Shown here: in pieces, positions 29,998-39,422 of the stretch
Numbering within the stretch: the first letter of the stretch is position 1
Layout of the letters: every line of letters begins with the position of its first letter
NCBI RefSeq assembly: GCF_921294215.1
Contig: NZ_CAKLDM010000002.1
Coordinates: 1,674,001 to 1,738,000 of the forward strand
DNA length: 64,000 nucleotides
Direction: 5' to 3'
From: Vibrio marisflavi CECT 7928
GTDB taxonomy: Bacteria > Pseudomonadota > Gammaproteobacteria > Enterobacterales > Vibrionaceae
The notes under the pieces: model-generated
Seen by the model: the letters and a program-made list of their open reading frames with translations, nothing else
Databases searched by the model: none
Told to the model about the DNA's origin: nothing
Made by a program: the position numbers and the translations under genes

Positions 29998-31467
29998 ATG
30001 GACATGGAACGAGGCAACCACTCAACATGGATGCGACTCTTGTTAGCATCTTTTTTTATCATAGTGACAATACTTTCGTTTAGCGCCAATGCCAAACCAG
30101 AAGCACTGGTTCTAAAACCATTTGATCAGCTAAGCCCTGAAAGTAAAGAATGTGCCGCTTGTCACAAAGAAAAGAACCCTTCAATTTATGCTCAATGGGG
30201 ACGTTCAAAACACTTTGGCGCCAATGTCGGTTGTTATGAGTGTCACCAAGCAGATCCTGTCGACAAAGATGCTATCAAGCACCAAGGGTTTGACATCGCT
30301 GTAATAGTTTCACCTAAAGACTGCAGCAATTGCCATTCTAAGCAAGTTGAAGAATTTGAGAAAAGCCACCATGCGAAAGCTGGTCAGATTATTGGCTCAC
30401 TGGATAATTTCTTAGCTGAGGTTGTGGAAGGGTCCCTATCTTTCAACGGAGAGTCACCAGCTGCCGTTAGTGGTTGTTGGCAGTGTCATGGTTCTGAAGT
30501 CAAAGTACTGGAAAACGGCGACTTAGACCCTACCACTTGGCCAAACACTGGCATTGGCCGTATTAACCCAGATGGTTCGCTTGGTGCCTGTACTGCATGT
30601 CACCAACGCCATGAATTTGATATGGTACAAGCAAGACGCCCAGAAGCGTGCGGCAAATGTCACCTAGGGCCCGATCACCCTCAAAAAGAAATCTATGAAG
30701 AATCCAAGCACGGCATCAACTTTTATGCTCATGTTGATCGCATGAACATGGATTCATCAAAATGGATCGTGGGTGAAGACTACGATGCGGCACCAACTTG
30801 CGCAACTTGTCATATGTCCGCTACCAGTGACCTACCGGTCACTCATGACGTAGGCGATAGGATTTCTTGGACACTTCGGCCAGCAATATCTGAAAAAATT
30901 GATGCGAAAGCAAAGGCTATGGGCAAAGAAACAAAAAGCTGGCAAGACCGTAGAGCTGATATGCAGAATGTGTGTCAATCTTGCCATACTAAATCAATGG
31001 TCAATAGCTTCTACCAACAGTTTGACCACTTAGTTGAACTCTATAACGAGAAATTCGCTCGTCCTGGTAAGCAACTAATGGGCATTCTATATGACGAAAA
31101 AATGCTAACCGAAACAGCATTTGACGAAGAAATTGAATGGACTTGGTTCTATCTATGGCATCACGAAGGCCGCCGCGCGCGTCATGGTGCTGCGATGATG
31201 GCCCCAGACTATGTTCAATGGCATGGTATGTATGAGGTCGCGGAGCGTTTCTATATCGAAATGGTACCTCAGTATTTGGAAGTGGTAGAAAAAGCTGAGC
31301 ACAAAGGCAATGTTGATGGCGCCAAACGTGCACGAAAAGTATTGGAAGATATTCTAGCAAGGCCCGAGCATGCTTGGTTCTCTGGTAAAGAGCCAGATTC
31401 AGTTAAGAAAGCACGTAAGGATGCACAGAAAGCATTCAAGTCTCGCTATCTAAACGAAAACAAATAA
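29998..31467 (+). CDS. Octaheme cytochrome c of the hydroxylamine oxidoreductase (HAO) type
   Basis: A 489-residue exported cytochrome. A signal peptide (about 1-32, ending SANA) precedes eight CxxCH haem sites: CAACH, CYECH, CSNCH, CWQCH, CTACH, CGKCH, CATCH and CQSCH. Eight haems and the C-terminal helical region fit the HAO family. In non-nitrifiers the HaoA-type enzymes are thought to reduce nitrite or hydroxylamine, in some cases to ammonium. I cannot tell whether the crosslinking Tyr of nitrifier HAO is present. ATG 29998 has GAGG six bases upstream; an upstream TTG is less likely. It sits 24 bases before a NapC/NrfH-type gene, its likely quinol-oxidising partner, behind an FNR-like box. 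Confidence 0.85.
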   Translation: MDMERGNHSTWMRLLLASFFIIVTILSFSANAKPEALVLKPFDQLSPESKECAACHKEKNPSIYAQWGRSKHFGANVGCYECHQADPVDKDAIKHQGFDIAVIVSPKDCSNCHSKQVEEFEKSHHAKAGQIIGSLDNFLAEVVEGSLSFNGESPAAVSGCWQCHGSEVKVLENGDLDPTTWPNTGIGRINPDGSLGACTACHQRHEFDMVQARRPEACGKCHLGPDHPQKEIYEESKHGINFYAHVDRMNMDSSKWIVGEDYDAAPTCATCHMSATSDLPVTHDVGDRISWTLRPAISEKIDAKAKAMGKETKSWQDRRADMQNVCQSCHTKSMVNSFYQQFDHLVELYNEKFARPGKQLMGILYDEKMLTETAFDEEIEWTWFYLWHHEGRRARHGAAMMAPDYVQWHGMYEVAERFYIEMVPQYLEVVEKAEHKGNVDGAKRARKVLEDILARPEHAWFSGKEPDSVKKARKDAQKAFKSRYLNENK

Positions 31468-31491
31468 CCTGCTCCGTGCTGGGAGGATGAC

Positions 31492-32070
31492 ATGGGGAAA
31501 CCTAAGTCCGATACTCGTCACCAAGGTCGGCTCCACACGTTGTGGAGCTGGCTGAAAAAGCCGTTACTTTTGGGCATACCAATTGGTGTCTTCGTATTGC
31601 TGCTTGCTATTGGTAGTTTTCAAGGCGTAATGACACTCACCAATCAAAACGCATTTTGTTTTAGCTGCCACCTTAAAATGGATACCATCGTACAGGAGTA
31701 CAAAGCATCCGATCACTATATGAGAAACGGCAAAGTTATAGCAACCTGTGCTGACTGTCACGTTCCTCACGACTTTGTCGACAAAATGAAAGTGAAGATC
31801 ATGGCAACCGCCGATATTTACTACATGCTGGCAGGTACAATTACTAAGGAGAACTTCGAACAACATAGACCTGAACTAGCCCAAAAGGTCTGGGATACGA
31901 TGGAAAAGGACAATTCAGCCAACTGCCGCTATTGTCATACCGGAAGTAACTTCGACTTAACCAAACAACCTCAGCGGGCTAAGCTAAACCACGAACAGCT
32001 TGGAAAAACAGGAAAAACGTGCATTGATTGCCATACTGGAATAGCGCATAAACGGATTGTCATTGAGTAG
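31492..32070 (+). CDS. NapC/NirT-type membrane tetraheme cytochrome c (HaoC-like)
   Basis: A 192-residue membrane-anchored cytochrome. One membrane segment lies at about 25-45, followed by four CxxCH haem sites (CFSCH 56-60, CADCH, CRYCH, CIDCH). This is the NapC/NirT/NrfH family, which oxidises menaquinol or ubiquinol and passes electrons to a periplasmic reductase. Its place 24 bases after the octaheme gene, with GGAGG in front of its ATG, makes it the electron donor for that enzyme, as haoC is for haoA in Campylobacterota. No nrfA is visible here. Confidence 0.88.
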   Translation: MGKPKSDTRHQGRLHTLWSWLKKPLLLGIPIGVFVLLLAIGSFQGVMTLTNQNAFCFSCHLKMDTIVQEYKASDHYMRNGKVIATCADCHVPHDFVDKMKVKIMATADIYYMLAGTITKENFEQHRPELAQKVWDTMEKDNSANCRYCHTGSNFDLTKQPQRAKLNHEQLGKTGKTCIDCHTGIAHKRIVIE

Positions 32071-32110
32071 GTTTCTATCTCAACGAACATCCAACCTCTC
32101 CTAACATGTT

Positions 32111-32151
32111 AACCAAACAACCTGTAGGTGCTAGCTTCGAGTTGTTTGGTT
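32111..32151 (+). terminator. Long-loop hairpin after the cytochrome operon
   Basis: A perfect 11-bp stem AACCAAACAAC (32111-32121) / GTTGTTTGGTT (32141-32151) with a 19-base loop. There is no strong T run after it, so termination is likely but not certain. Confidence 0.5.
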
Positions 32152-32225
32152 ATACTATCTCTCCGTATAGAATATCTGTGTATATATGCCCATTTAGTGC
32201 ATTGAAAGTTCTCATAGGATAAAAA

Positions 32226-33035
32226 ATGAAAGTAGTCAGTTTCAATATCAACGGCCTTCGCGCTCGTTTACATCAACTACAAGCTCTTATAGACAAACAT
32301 CAACCTGACGTTATTGGTCTTCAAGAGATCAAAGTTCATGACGAAGCTTTCCCAGTAGAAGATGTTGAAGCGATGGGATACAAAGTCTATTACCACGGAC
32401 AAAAGGCTCACTATGGCGTCGCGATGCTATGCAAGAAAGAGCCACTCTCAATCCAAAAAGGTTTCCCTACTGACTCTGAAGAACATCAAAAGCGCATGAT
32501 TATGGCTACGTTTGAAGACGAGAATGGCCAGAAGACAACCGTTTTAAACGGCTATTTCCCCCAAGGCGACAACATTAGCCACGAAACTAAATTTCCATAT
32601 AAAAGGCAATTTTACAAAGATCTAATGGGTTACTTAAATAACCATCACTCTAGCGACGAACAAGTTATCGTGATGGGCGATATCAACATTAGCCCAATTG
32701 ACTTAGACATTGGTATTGGAGAACAAAACCGAAAACGCTGGCTAAAAACTGGTAAGTGCTCTTTTCAGCCTGAAGAACGTGAATGGTTAAGCACACTTTT
32801 GGACTGGGGCTTCGAAGACACATTTCGCAACCTACACCCAGAGGTAGACAATAAGTATTCGTGGTTTGACTATCGTTCAAGAGGTTTTGATGACAATCGA
32901 GGCCTACGGATAGATGTTATTTTAGCCACTCCAAATCTTGCAAAGAAATGTACTGAATCCGACATAGACTATGAATTAAGAGGTATTGAGAAGCCATCTG
33001 ATCATGCGCCTATCTGGGCAAGTTTCTCGAGCTGA
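32226..33035 (+). CDS. xthA: Exodeoxyribonuclease III
   Basis: A 269-residue AP endonuclease and 3'-5' exonuclease of the EEP superfamily for base-excision repair. Family motifs are intact: [10 protein letters not shown] at the start, LQEIKV with the metal-binding Glu, [11 protein letters not shown] with the catalytic Asp and Asn, and SDHAPIWA near the end with the catalytic His. The length matches E. coli XthA. It is monocistronic, with a shared terminator beyond. Confidence 0.96.
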   Translation: MKVVSFNINGLRARLHQLQALIDKHQPDVIGLQEIKVHDEAFPVEDVEAMGYKVYYHGQKAHYGVAMLCKKEPLSIQKGFPTDSEEHQKRMIMATFEDENGQKTTVLNGYFPQGDNISHETKFPYKRQFYKDLMGYLNNHHSSDEQVIVMGDINISPIDLDIGIGEQNRKRWLKTGKCSFQPEEREWLSTLLDWGFEDTFRNLHPEVDNKYSWFDYRSRGFDDNRGLRIDVILATPNLAKKCTESDIDYELRGIEKPSDHAPIWASFSS

Positions 33036-33056
33036 TCATATTTGCTTATCACCATA

Positions 33057-33087
33057 CCAAAAGAGCACCATATAGGTGCTCTTTTGG
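33057..33087. terminator. Bidirectional terminator, xthA / amino acid ABC operon
   Basis: A perfect stem AAAAGAGCACC / GGTGCTCTTTT around loop ATAT, extended by CC/GG on the outside. A and T runs on each side serve both converging genes. Confidence 0.9.
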
Positions 33088-33104
33088 TTTCTTTACCGAG
33101 GAAA

Positions 33105-33782
33105 CTAACTTAAAGGTCTCAAATACGCTAAGAAGCGTTTTTCCGCTTGCTTAAAGCACCACAGAATTATAAACGTCAAGCACATATAGAATAGGCCTGC
33201 AGTCAAGAACGATTCAAACGGAGCATAATAACGTGAGTTAACCAAACGAGCTGCTCCAGTCAAATCCATGATTGTCACGATACCAGCCACCGCGCTGCCG
33301 TGTAGCATAAACACGACTTCGTTACTGTATGCTGGCAAGGCTCTTCTAAGTGCACTTGGTAAGATAATTCGGTAGTAAGTCTTCCAAACACTCATCCCAT
33401 AAGCTTTTGCTGCTTCAATTTCTCCTTTGGGCAGTCCGTTGATAGCTCCGCGAATGATCTCTGCGGTGTATGCGGAAGTATTTAGCACAAAAGCAACTAA
33501 TGCACAGAACCAAGCATGCTCCCACAACGTATCTTTTACGGCAAAAAACTGATCCATACCGTAATAAATGAGATAAAGCTGAACTAGTAGTGGTGTACCA
33601 CGGAAGAAATAGATAAATGCCCAAGAAGGAGCACTGAGAATATAATGTTGGCTATTGCGGGCAACCGCTACCGGTATAGATATGAATAAGCCGATAATAA
33701 GTGCCGCTACCACTAGCCATACCGTAGTCCATAGGCCATCAAGGTAAATTGGAAAGCTTTCTACGACTAAACTGAAATCCAT
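33105..33782 (-). CDS. Polar amino acid ABC transporter permease (ArtM/HisM-like)
   Basis: A 225-residue inner-membrane permease with five or so membrane segments and the coupling motif EAAKAYGMSVWKTYYRIILP, where the EAA loop touches the ATPase. It pairs with the neighbouring 246-residue permease. The family carries Arg, Lys, Orn or His; the genes alone do not tell which. It is the last gene of the minus-strand operon and starts three bases after the preceding permease stop. Confidence 0.9.
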   Translation of the reverse strand: MDFSLVVESFPIYLDGLWTTVWLVVAALIIGLFISIPVAVARNSQHYILSAPSWAFIYFFRGTPLLVQLYLIYYGMDQFFAVKDTLWEHAWFCALVAFVLNTSAYTAEIIRGAINGLPKGEIEAAKAYGMSVWKTYYRIILPSALRRALPAYSNEVVFMLHGSAVAGIVTIMDLTGAARLVNSRYYAPFESFLTAGLFYMCLTFIILWCFKQAEKRFLAYLRPLS

Positions 33783-33785
33783 GTT

Positions 33786-34526
33786 CTACCTCGTATGAAT
33801 ACTAAATTTGCGCTCAACGACTTTTAGTAGCCCAGTTGAGATAGCTGTAAAAAGTAGAAAAATCAAAGCGACAGCCATATAGAAGGTAAATGGCATTTTT
33901 GTAGAGCCTGCTGCCAAGGTGCTCACTCGAACCATATCGTCCAAACCAATAATGGAAACTAGAGCCGTCGTTTTAAGCAAAACTAGCCAGTTATTACCAA
34001 AACCTGGAAGAGCGTGACGTATCATTTGCGGCAGCAGAATTCTTCGGAAAGAAAGAAATGGACTCATTCCATAGGCTTTGCCTGCTTCTAGTTCACCACT
34101 GTCAACAGCCATTATCGCGCCTCGGAAAGTTTCCGCCATATATGCGCCAAAAATAAATCCAATAGTTATAACGCCTGCAATAAATGGGCTCACATCAATG
34201 TAGTCAGGCACATAAGGAACCCACACATGACTAGGGTCTTGAGAGGCAAACCATTGGTTTAGTGATTCGTTAATATAGTGGAGCCCGTTGTTAACCAAAA
34301 TCTGCCCACCGAAAAATATCAACATCATCAAAACGAGATCGGGAATACCTCGAATAACTGTGGTGTATAACGTAGCGATGTATCGCGCTATACGATAAGG
34401 AGATAACTTAGCTAAAGCACCAAGCATGCCCAGTACCACCGCTAAAAACAGAGACAACAACGCCACTTGAATAGTGAGCAGTGCACCTTCGAGTATAGAT
34501 AACTCGTAACCTTGCAGATCCATCAC
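33786..34526 (-). CDS. Polar amino acid ABC transporter permease (ArtQ/HisQ-like)
   Basis: A 246-residue permease with the EAA loop ELEAGKAYGMSPFLSFRRILLP. It forms the membrane pore with the downstream permease. A longer periplasmic insertion (about residues 78-105, HYINESLNQWFASQDPSHVW) is notable beside HisQ or ArtQ and is seen in several gamma-proteobacterial homologues. A strong hairpin with a T run lies in the 88 bases before its start, so some transcripts from upstream end before it. Confidence 0.9.
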   Translation of the reverse strand: MMDLQGYELSILEGALLTIQVALLSLFLAVVLGMLGALAKLSPYRIARYIATLYTTVIRGIPDLVLMMLIFFGGQILVNNGLHYINESLNQWFASQDPSHVWVPYVPDYIDVSPFIAGVITIGFIFGAYMAETFRGAIMAVDSGELEAGKAYGMSPFLSFRRILLPQMIRHALPGFGNNWLVLLKTTALVSIIGLDDMVRVSTLAAGSTKMPFTFYMAVALIFLLFTAISTGLLKVVERKFSIHTR

Positions 34527-34570
34527 GATTTATGTCCACCGCTAGAGATACATGATGATTGCCAGATGGC

Positions 34571-34603
34571 AAAAAAATTAAGAGAGGCTCTCGCCTCTCT
34601 TAA
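34571..34603 (-). terminator. Terminator inside the amino acid ABC operon
   Basis: A perfect 11-bp stem TTAAGAGAGGC (34578-34588) / GCCTCTCTTAA (34593-34603); on the minus strand a run of seven T follows. It lies between the binding-protein gene and the permeases, so it probably lowers permease expression relative to the binding protein. Confidence 0.85.
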
Positions 34604-34613
34604 TAGACACACA

Positions 34614-35390
34614 TTAATTTCCATAAACATCGTAAGCAAAGAATTTATCTTGAATTTCTTTGTACTTACCTTTGTCACGAAGTGATTGAATAGCCACGTT
34701 CAATTTCTCTGTAAGCTCTTTGTCTTGCTTACGAGTCGCGATACCGAAGCCATCACCAAACCATTTAGGATCCGTCAAAGAAGGGCCAACAAACTCATAC
34801 TCTTCCCCACCAGGTTTCTTTAGCACGCCTTCTTCAAGTGCTGAAGCATCACCCAGCACTGCAACAATACGTCCACTCTTCAAATCAAGGTAAGCGTCAT
34901 CAAAAGAACCGTAGCGAACAATTTCTACAGAGTCACCATAGTTGTCAGTCAGGTACTTATCATGAGTAGTTGCGCGCTGAACACCGATTTTTACGCCTTT
35001 CAGACCTTCTGGTGTAAACGTCAAATTAGTGCCTTTTTTGGCAATGAATTTATTAGGGATTAGCGCATATTTATTTGTAAAGGCAACTTTTTTCTTACGT
35101 TCTTCAGTAATCGACATTGCCGCGATAATCGCATCATATTTACGCGCTAGTAGAGAAGGAATAATACCGTCCCAATCCTGTGGAACAATCTTACATTCAA
35201 CTTGCATTTCTTGGCATAGAGCTAATGCCATATCAACATCAAACCCTTTTAGTGAACCATCTGCTTCCGTCCAGCTAAAAGGAGGATAAGCTCCCTCAAT
35301 ACCAAATCGCACCACTGTCCATTGTTTAGCTTGAGCTAGTCCGGAAATTGTTGTTGCTGTGATAGCGATTGCGAGTAACCACTTCTTCAT
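34614..35390 (-). CDS. Lysine/arginine/ornithine/histidine-type periplasmic binding protein
   Basis: A 258-residue periplasmic solute-binding protein (SBP family 3). The signal peptide MKKWLLAIAITATTISGLAQA is followed by a mature part beginning with the usual RFGIEGAYPPFSW. The GFDVDMALALCQEM stretch and the DWDGIIPSLLARKYDAIIAAMSITEERKKKV hinge region are family-typical. Two Cys (ALCQEM and ECKIV) probably form the ArgT/HisJ disulfide. AGGAG precedes the ATG at 35390; an upstream ATG would spoil the signal peptide. The length is close to AotJ/ArgT. Confidence 0.9.
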   Translation of the reverse strand: MKKWLLAIAITATTISGLAQAKQWTVVRFGIEGAYPPFSWTEADGSLKGFDVDMALALCQEMQVECKIVPQDWDGIIPSLLARKYDAIIAAMSITEERKKKVAFTNKYALIPNKFIAKKGTNLTFTPEGLKGVKIGVQRATTHDKYLTDNYGDSVEIVRYGSFDDAYLDLKSGRIVAVLGDASALEEGVLKKPGGEEYEFVGPSLTDPKWFGDGFGIATRKQDKELTEKLNVAIQSLRDKGKYKEIQDKFFAYDVYGN

Positions 35391-35472
35391 GTCCACACTC
35401 CTGTGATTGGTAATTTGCTTCATCTAATAGGTTAATTATCATTTAAAGCGTAGGTTATATTTCCATAGGGTA

Positions 35473-36243
35473 TTAATAAATCGATGAAATAAATTGTTGC
35501 AGCCGTTCAGATTCTGGGTTGGAAAACAGTTTTGCTGGATCGCCCTGCTCCTCCACTAAACCTTGATGAAGGAACATTACGTGGCTAGAAACATCACGAG
35601 CAAAAGCCATTTCGTGTGTAACCACTAACATTGTTCTACCTTCTTCAGCGAGATCGCGCATTACCCCTAATACTTCACCGACCAATTCTGGGTCAAGAGC
35701 TGAAGTTGGTTCATCAAATAACATTACTTCTGGCTCCACAGCCAAAGCTCTTGCTATCGCTGCGCGCTGTTGCTGCCCTCCAGAGAGGTGCCCTGGGTAG
35801 TAATCTTTGCGCTCATAGAGGCCGACTTTTTTAAGTAGCAGTTCTGCATTTTCTAAAGCTTGTTTCTTAGGGATACCTAAAACATGGACAGGCGCTTCAA
35901 TAACGTTTTCCAAAACCGTCATATGCGACCAAAGGTTGAACCCTTGAAATACCATGGCCAGTCTAGAGCGAATGCGTTGAACCTGTTTTTCATTTGCGGG
36001 TTGAGCATCACCTCGTCGGTTATGCTTCATTTTTATCAACTCGCCATTGACCCATATTTCGCCCATGGTCGGTATTTCTAGTAAGTTGATACAACGCAAA
36101 AAAGTACTCTTTCCTGAACCGGAAGAGCCAATGATGGATATGACATCGCCCTTATGTGCTTCTAATGAAATTCCTTTTAAAACTTCATTCTGGCCGAATG
36201 TTTTGTGAAGATCATTTATCATCAGCGCTGAGGCGTCACTCAT
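35473..36243 (-). CDS. Polar amino acid ABC transporter ATPase (HisP/ArtP-like)
   Basis: A 256-residue nucleotide-binding subunit. Walker [10 protein letters not shown] is at 39-47, the signature HLSGGQQQR and Walker B VMLFDEPTSALDP are present, and the switch His is in VVTHEMAFA. The sequence is closest in character to HisP-type ATPases, which power uptake of basic amino acids. It is the first gene of the four-gene minus-strand operon: ATPase, binding protein, two permeases. From memory, the same genes lie beside xthA in V. cholerae. Confidence 0.94.
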   Translation of the reverse strand: MSDASALMINDLHKTFGQNEVLKGISLEAHKGDVISIIGSSGSGKSTFLRCINLLEIPTMGEIWVNGELIKMKHNRRGDAQPANEKQVQRIRSRLAMVFQGFNLWSHMTVLENVIEAPVHVLGIPKKQALENAELLLKKVGLYERKDYYPGHLSGGQQQRAAIARALAVEPEVMLFDEPTSALDPELVGEVLGVMRDLAEEGRTMLVVTHEMAFARDVSSHVMFLHQGLVEEQGDPAKLFSNPESERLQQFISSIY

Positions 36244-36990
36244 CCACTTTCACTCCCTTGTATACTCAATATCCAAATGTTTGTGGCAATGCATTGATAA
36301 AAAATATGCATGGCTAGAAATTAGCATCTGATAACAATTGAAGCAACAAACTGTTAACAACAATCAACTCGTAATCTACTAAACAGTCAGCAAATTCGAG
36401 TAACCATGCAAACATTGGATAAATTAAAAAGCGTTATTGGCACTAAAAGCTGCATAAATATCAAAATAAAAAAACTCTTTCGCAGCTCAGCACATTCATA
36501 AGGCTAGACACTTGAACCACATTAAATTTTGACAATCGTCACATTTAATTTGTATTGAGGGGGTTACACTTCGCAAAATTTTACATTCAACTTTCATAAG
36601 CCAGTCAATACTTTTCTCTGATACATTTCTCATGACAATAGTTTGTATGTAGGAACAAACGTAATTTCAATGAGTCCAACGAAGAGGTTTAGTGGCAGTT
36701 GCTAATGAGTGGTCTACTAGAATAGAAAAATCCAAAATCAAAAGCTCTTTATCAACAAATTTTAAGTTTTATTGATTTAGTTTAAGGTTTGCAAAAAAAA
36801 TTTAGTTTAGTTTGAAGCCATATTGATTTAGTTAGGTTTATAGCCGCACCGCTATCATCAACAAGTTTTTGCTTAGATAGCATGTTTCAATACCGTGCGG
36901 AGTCAATAGATTAAAAACGAGTGGTCTTTTGGGACGGCTCACTATAGAAACAATAGTTAATGTTTTTACCACTAATAAGGTAGGTATGTC
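36244..36990. other. 747-base gap between ABC operon and pflB
   Basis: This AT-rich divergent region must hold the operon promoter and the pflB promoters. Direct repeats of ATTGATTTAGTT occur at 36771-36782 and 36822-36833. A TTTAGTTTAGTTT run lies between them at 36801-36813. I see no focA gene or fragment. A 6-bp inverted repeat ATGCAT (36289-36294 and 36306-36311) near the ABC start is not a good ArgR box. Confidence 0.5.
36772..36785 (+). promoter_or_regulatory. Possible FNR site upstream of pflB
   Basis: TTGATTTAGTTTAA matches TTGAT-N4-ATCAA at eight of ten bases, about 205 bases before the pflB ATG. pflB is activated by FNR and ArcA in E. coli, which is why it is listed; the match is weak. 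Confidence 0.35.
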
Positions 36991-39267
36991 ATGGCAGAGC
37001 AATTTGCTAAAGCTTGGGAAGGTTTTGCTGAAGGTGATTGGCAAAACGAAGTAAACGTTCGTGATTTCATCCAGAAAAACTATACGCCGTATGAAGGCGA
37101 CGAATCTTTCCTAGTTTCTGAAGGTACTGAAGCAACTAACACGCTTTGGACTAAAGTAATGGAAGGCATCAAAGAAGAGAACCGTACTAAGGCACCTCTA
37201 GACTTTGATACTGATGTAATTTCTACCATCACTTCTCACGATGCTGGCTATATCGAAAAAGATCTAGAAACTATCGTTGGTCTTCAGACAGACGCTCCTT
37301 TGAAGCGCGCTATCATCCCTAACGGTGGTATCCGCATGGTTGAAGGTTCATGCAAAGTATATGGCCGTGAACTAGATCCACAAATCTCAAAAATCTACCA
37401 CGAGTACCGCAAGACTCATAACTCTGGCGTATTCGATATCTACACTCCAGACATCCTAAAATGTCGTAAGTCTGGCGTTCTAACTGGTCTTCCAGATGCT
37501 TATGGCCGTGGTCGTATCATCGGTGACTACCGTCGTATCGCACTTTACGGAATTGACTTCCTAATCAAAGACAAGCTAGCACAATTCAACTCTCTACAAG
37601 AGAAGTTTGAAAACGGCGAAGACCTGCAAGCTACTATGCAGCTTCGTGAAGAGATTGCTGAGCAACACCGTGCTCTAGGCCAAATCAAAGAAATGGCTGC
37701 TAAATACGGTTGTGATATCTCTCTTCCTGCTGAAACTGCACAAGAAGCTATCCAGTGGACTTACTTCGGTTACCTAGCTGCTGTTAAGTCTCAAAACGGC
37801 GCTGCAATGTCTCTAGGTCGTACTTCTACTTTCCTAGATATCTTCGTTGAGCGTGATATCGCTGCTGGCCGTATCACTGAAGAACAAGCTCAAGAAATGA
37901 TTGACCACTTCGTAATGAAGCTACGTATGGTTCGTTTCCTACGTACTCCTGAATACGATGAGCTATTCTCTGGCGACCCAATCTGGGCTACAGAATCTAT
38001 GGGTGGTATGGGTATTGATGGACGTACGCTTGTTACACGTACAAACTTCCGTTTCCTAAACAGCCTATATACTATGGGTCCTTCTCCAGAGCCAAACATC
38101 ACTGTACTTTGGTCTGAGCAATTACCTGAAGGCTTCAAGAAGTTCTGTGCAAAAGTATCTATTGATACTTCTTCTATCCAGTACGAAAATGACGACCTAA
38201 TGCGTCCAGACATGGACTCTGATGACTACGCAATCGCATGTTGTGTATCTCCAATGGTTGTCGGTAAGCAAATGCAGTTCTTCGGCGCTCGTGCTAACCT
38301 AGCGAAAACTATGCTTTACGCAATCAACGGTGGTGTTGACGAGAAGCTAAAACTTCAAGTTGGTCCTAAATCTGAAGCAATCACTGATGACGTTCTAAAC
38401 TACGATGACGTAATGTCTCGTCTAGATACGTTCATGGATTGGTTAGCTAAGCAATACGTGACAGCTCTAAACAGCATTCACTTCATGCACGACAAGTACA
38501 GCTACGAAGCATCTCTAATGGCTCTACATGACCGTGACATCAAACGCACAATGGCTTGTGGTATCGCTGGACTATCTGTTGCTGCTGACTCTCTATCTGC
38601 AATCAAATACGCTACTGTTAAACCAGTACGTGACGAAGATGGCATCGCGACAGACTTCGAAATTGAAGGTGATTATCCTAAATTCGGTAACAACGATGCG
38701 CGCGTTGATGACATTGCTTGTGACCTAGTATCTCGCTTCATGGGCAAAATCCGCGAACTTAAGATGTACCGCGATGCTATCCCTACGCAGTCTATCCTTA
38801 CTATTACTTCTAACGTTGTATATGGTAAGAAAACTGGTAACACACCTGACGGCCGTCGTGCTGGCTCTCCTTTCGCTCCTGGTGCAAACCCAATGCACGG
38901 TCGTGATGAGAAAGGTGCTGTAGCTTCTTTGACTTCTGTAGGTAAACTACCGTTTGCTGACGCTCAAGATGGTATCTCTTATACTTTCTCTATCGTGCCA
39001 AATGCACTTGGTAAGGAAGCAGAGAGCCAAAAAGCTAACCTAGCTGGCCTAATGGATGGTTACTTCCACCACGAAGCTGGTGTTGAAGGTGGTCAACACT
39101 TGAACGTTAATGTTCTTAACCGTGACACTCTAGAAGACGCAGTTAAGCACCCTGAGAAATACCCTCAGCTAACTATCCGTGTTTCTGGTTACGCTGTTCG
39201 CTTTAACTCTCTAACTGCAGAGCAACAAGCTGATGTAATCGCACGTACATTTACTGAGTCTCTATAA
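36991..39267 (+). CDS. pflB: Formate C-acetyltransferase (pyruvate formate-lyase)
   Basis: A 758-residue glycyl-radical enzyme that cleaves pyruvate and CoA to acetyl-CoA and formate during fermentation. The active-site Cys pair is Cys417 and Cys418 (AIACCVSPM). The glycyl-radical loop RVSGYAVRF carries the radical Gly at residue 733, one short of E. coli Gly734. AAGG precedes the ATG. Codon use is highly biased, as expected of an abundant protein. Its activase gene pflA lies 3.2 kb downstream. A terminator follows. Confidence 0.98.
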   Translation: MAEQFAKAWEGFAEGDWQNEVNVRDFIQKNYTPYEGDESFLVSEGTEATNTLWTKVMEGIKEENRTKAPLDFDTDVISTITSHDAGYIEKDLETIVGLQTDAPLKRAIIPNGGIRMVEGSCKVYGRELDPQISKIYHEYRKTHNSGVFDIYTPDILKCRKSGVLTGLPDAYGRGRIIGDYRRIALYGIDFLIKDKLAQFNSLQEKFENGEDLQATMQLREEIAEQHRALGQIKEMAAKYGCDISLPAETAQEAIQWTYFGYLAAVKSQNGAAMSLGRTSTFLDIFVERDIAAGRITEEQAQEMIDHFVMKLRMVRFLRTPEYDELFSGDPIWATESMGGMGIDGRTLVTRTNFRFLNSLYTMGPSPEPNITVLWSEQLPEGFKKFCAKVSIDTSSIQYENDDLMRPDMDSDDYAIACCVSPMVVGKQMQFFGARANLAKTMLYAINGGVDEKLKLQVGPKSEAITDDVLNYDDVMSRLDTFMDWLAKQYVTALNSIHFMHDKYSYEASLMALHDRDIKRTMACGIAGLSVAADSLSAIKYATVKPVRDEDGIATDFEIEGDYPKFGNNDARVDDIACDLVSRFMGKIRELKMYRDAIPTQSILTITSNVVYGKKTGNTPDGRRAGSPFAPGANPMHGRDEKGAVASLTSVGKLPFADAQDGISYTFSIVPNALGKEAESQKANLAGLMDGYFHHEAGVEGGQHLNVNVLNRDTLEDAVKHPEKYPQLTIRVSGYAVRFNSLTAEQQADVIARTFTESL

Positions 39268-39292
39268 TCAGCCGACTTATAAAAATGTAACT

Positions 39293-39320
39293 AAGCCTCG
39301 CATCTCGCGAGGCTTTTTTT
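39293..39320 (+). terminator. Intrinsic terminator after pflB
   Basis: A perfect 9-bp stem AAGCCTCGC (39293-39301) / GCGAGGCTT (39307-39315) followed by seven or more T. Confidence 0.92.
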
Positions 39321-39422
39321 ATTCATCTGAGCTTGCGCACATTTATCATTGATAATTTCAAAAAATTAACACGTTCCTGATAAGGTCTTGAAATAAAGGA
39401 TTTCTAGACAAGATGTTACGCA

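Noticed and set aside
36289..36311. ATGCAT inverted repeat as an ArgR box for the amino acid ABC operon
   Set aside because: The half-sites are 11 bases apart, but an ARG box needs about four, and the flanking bases do not fit.
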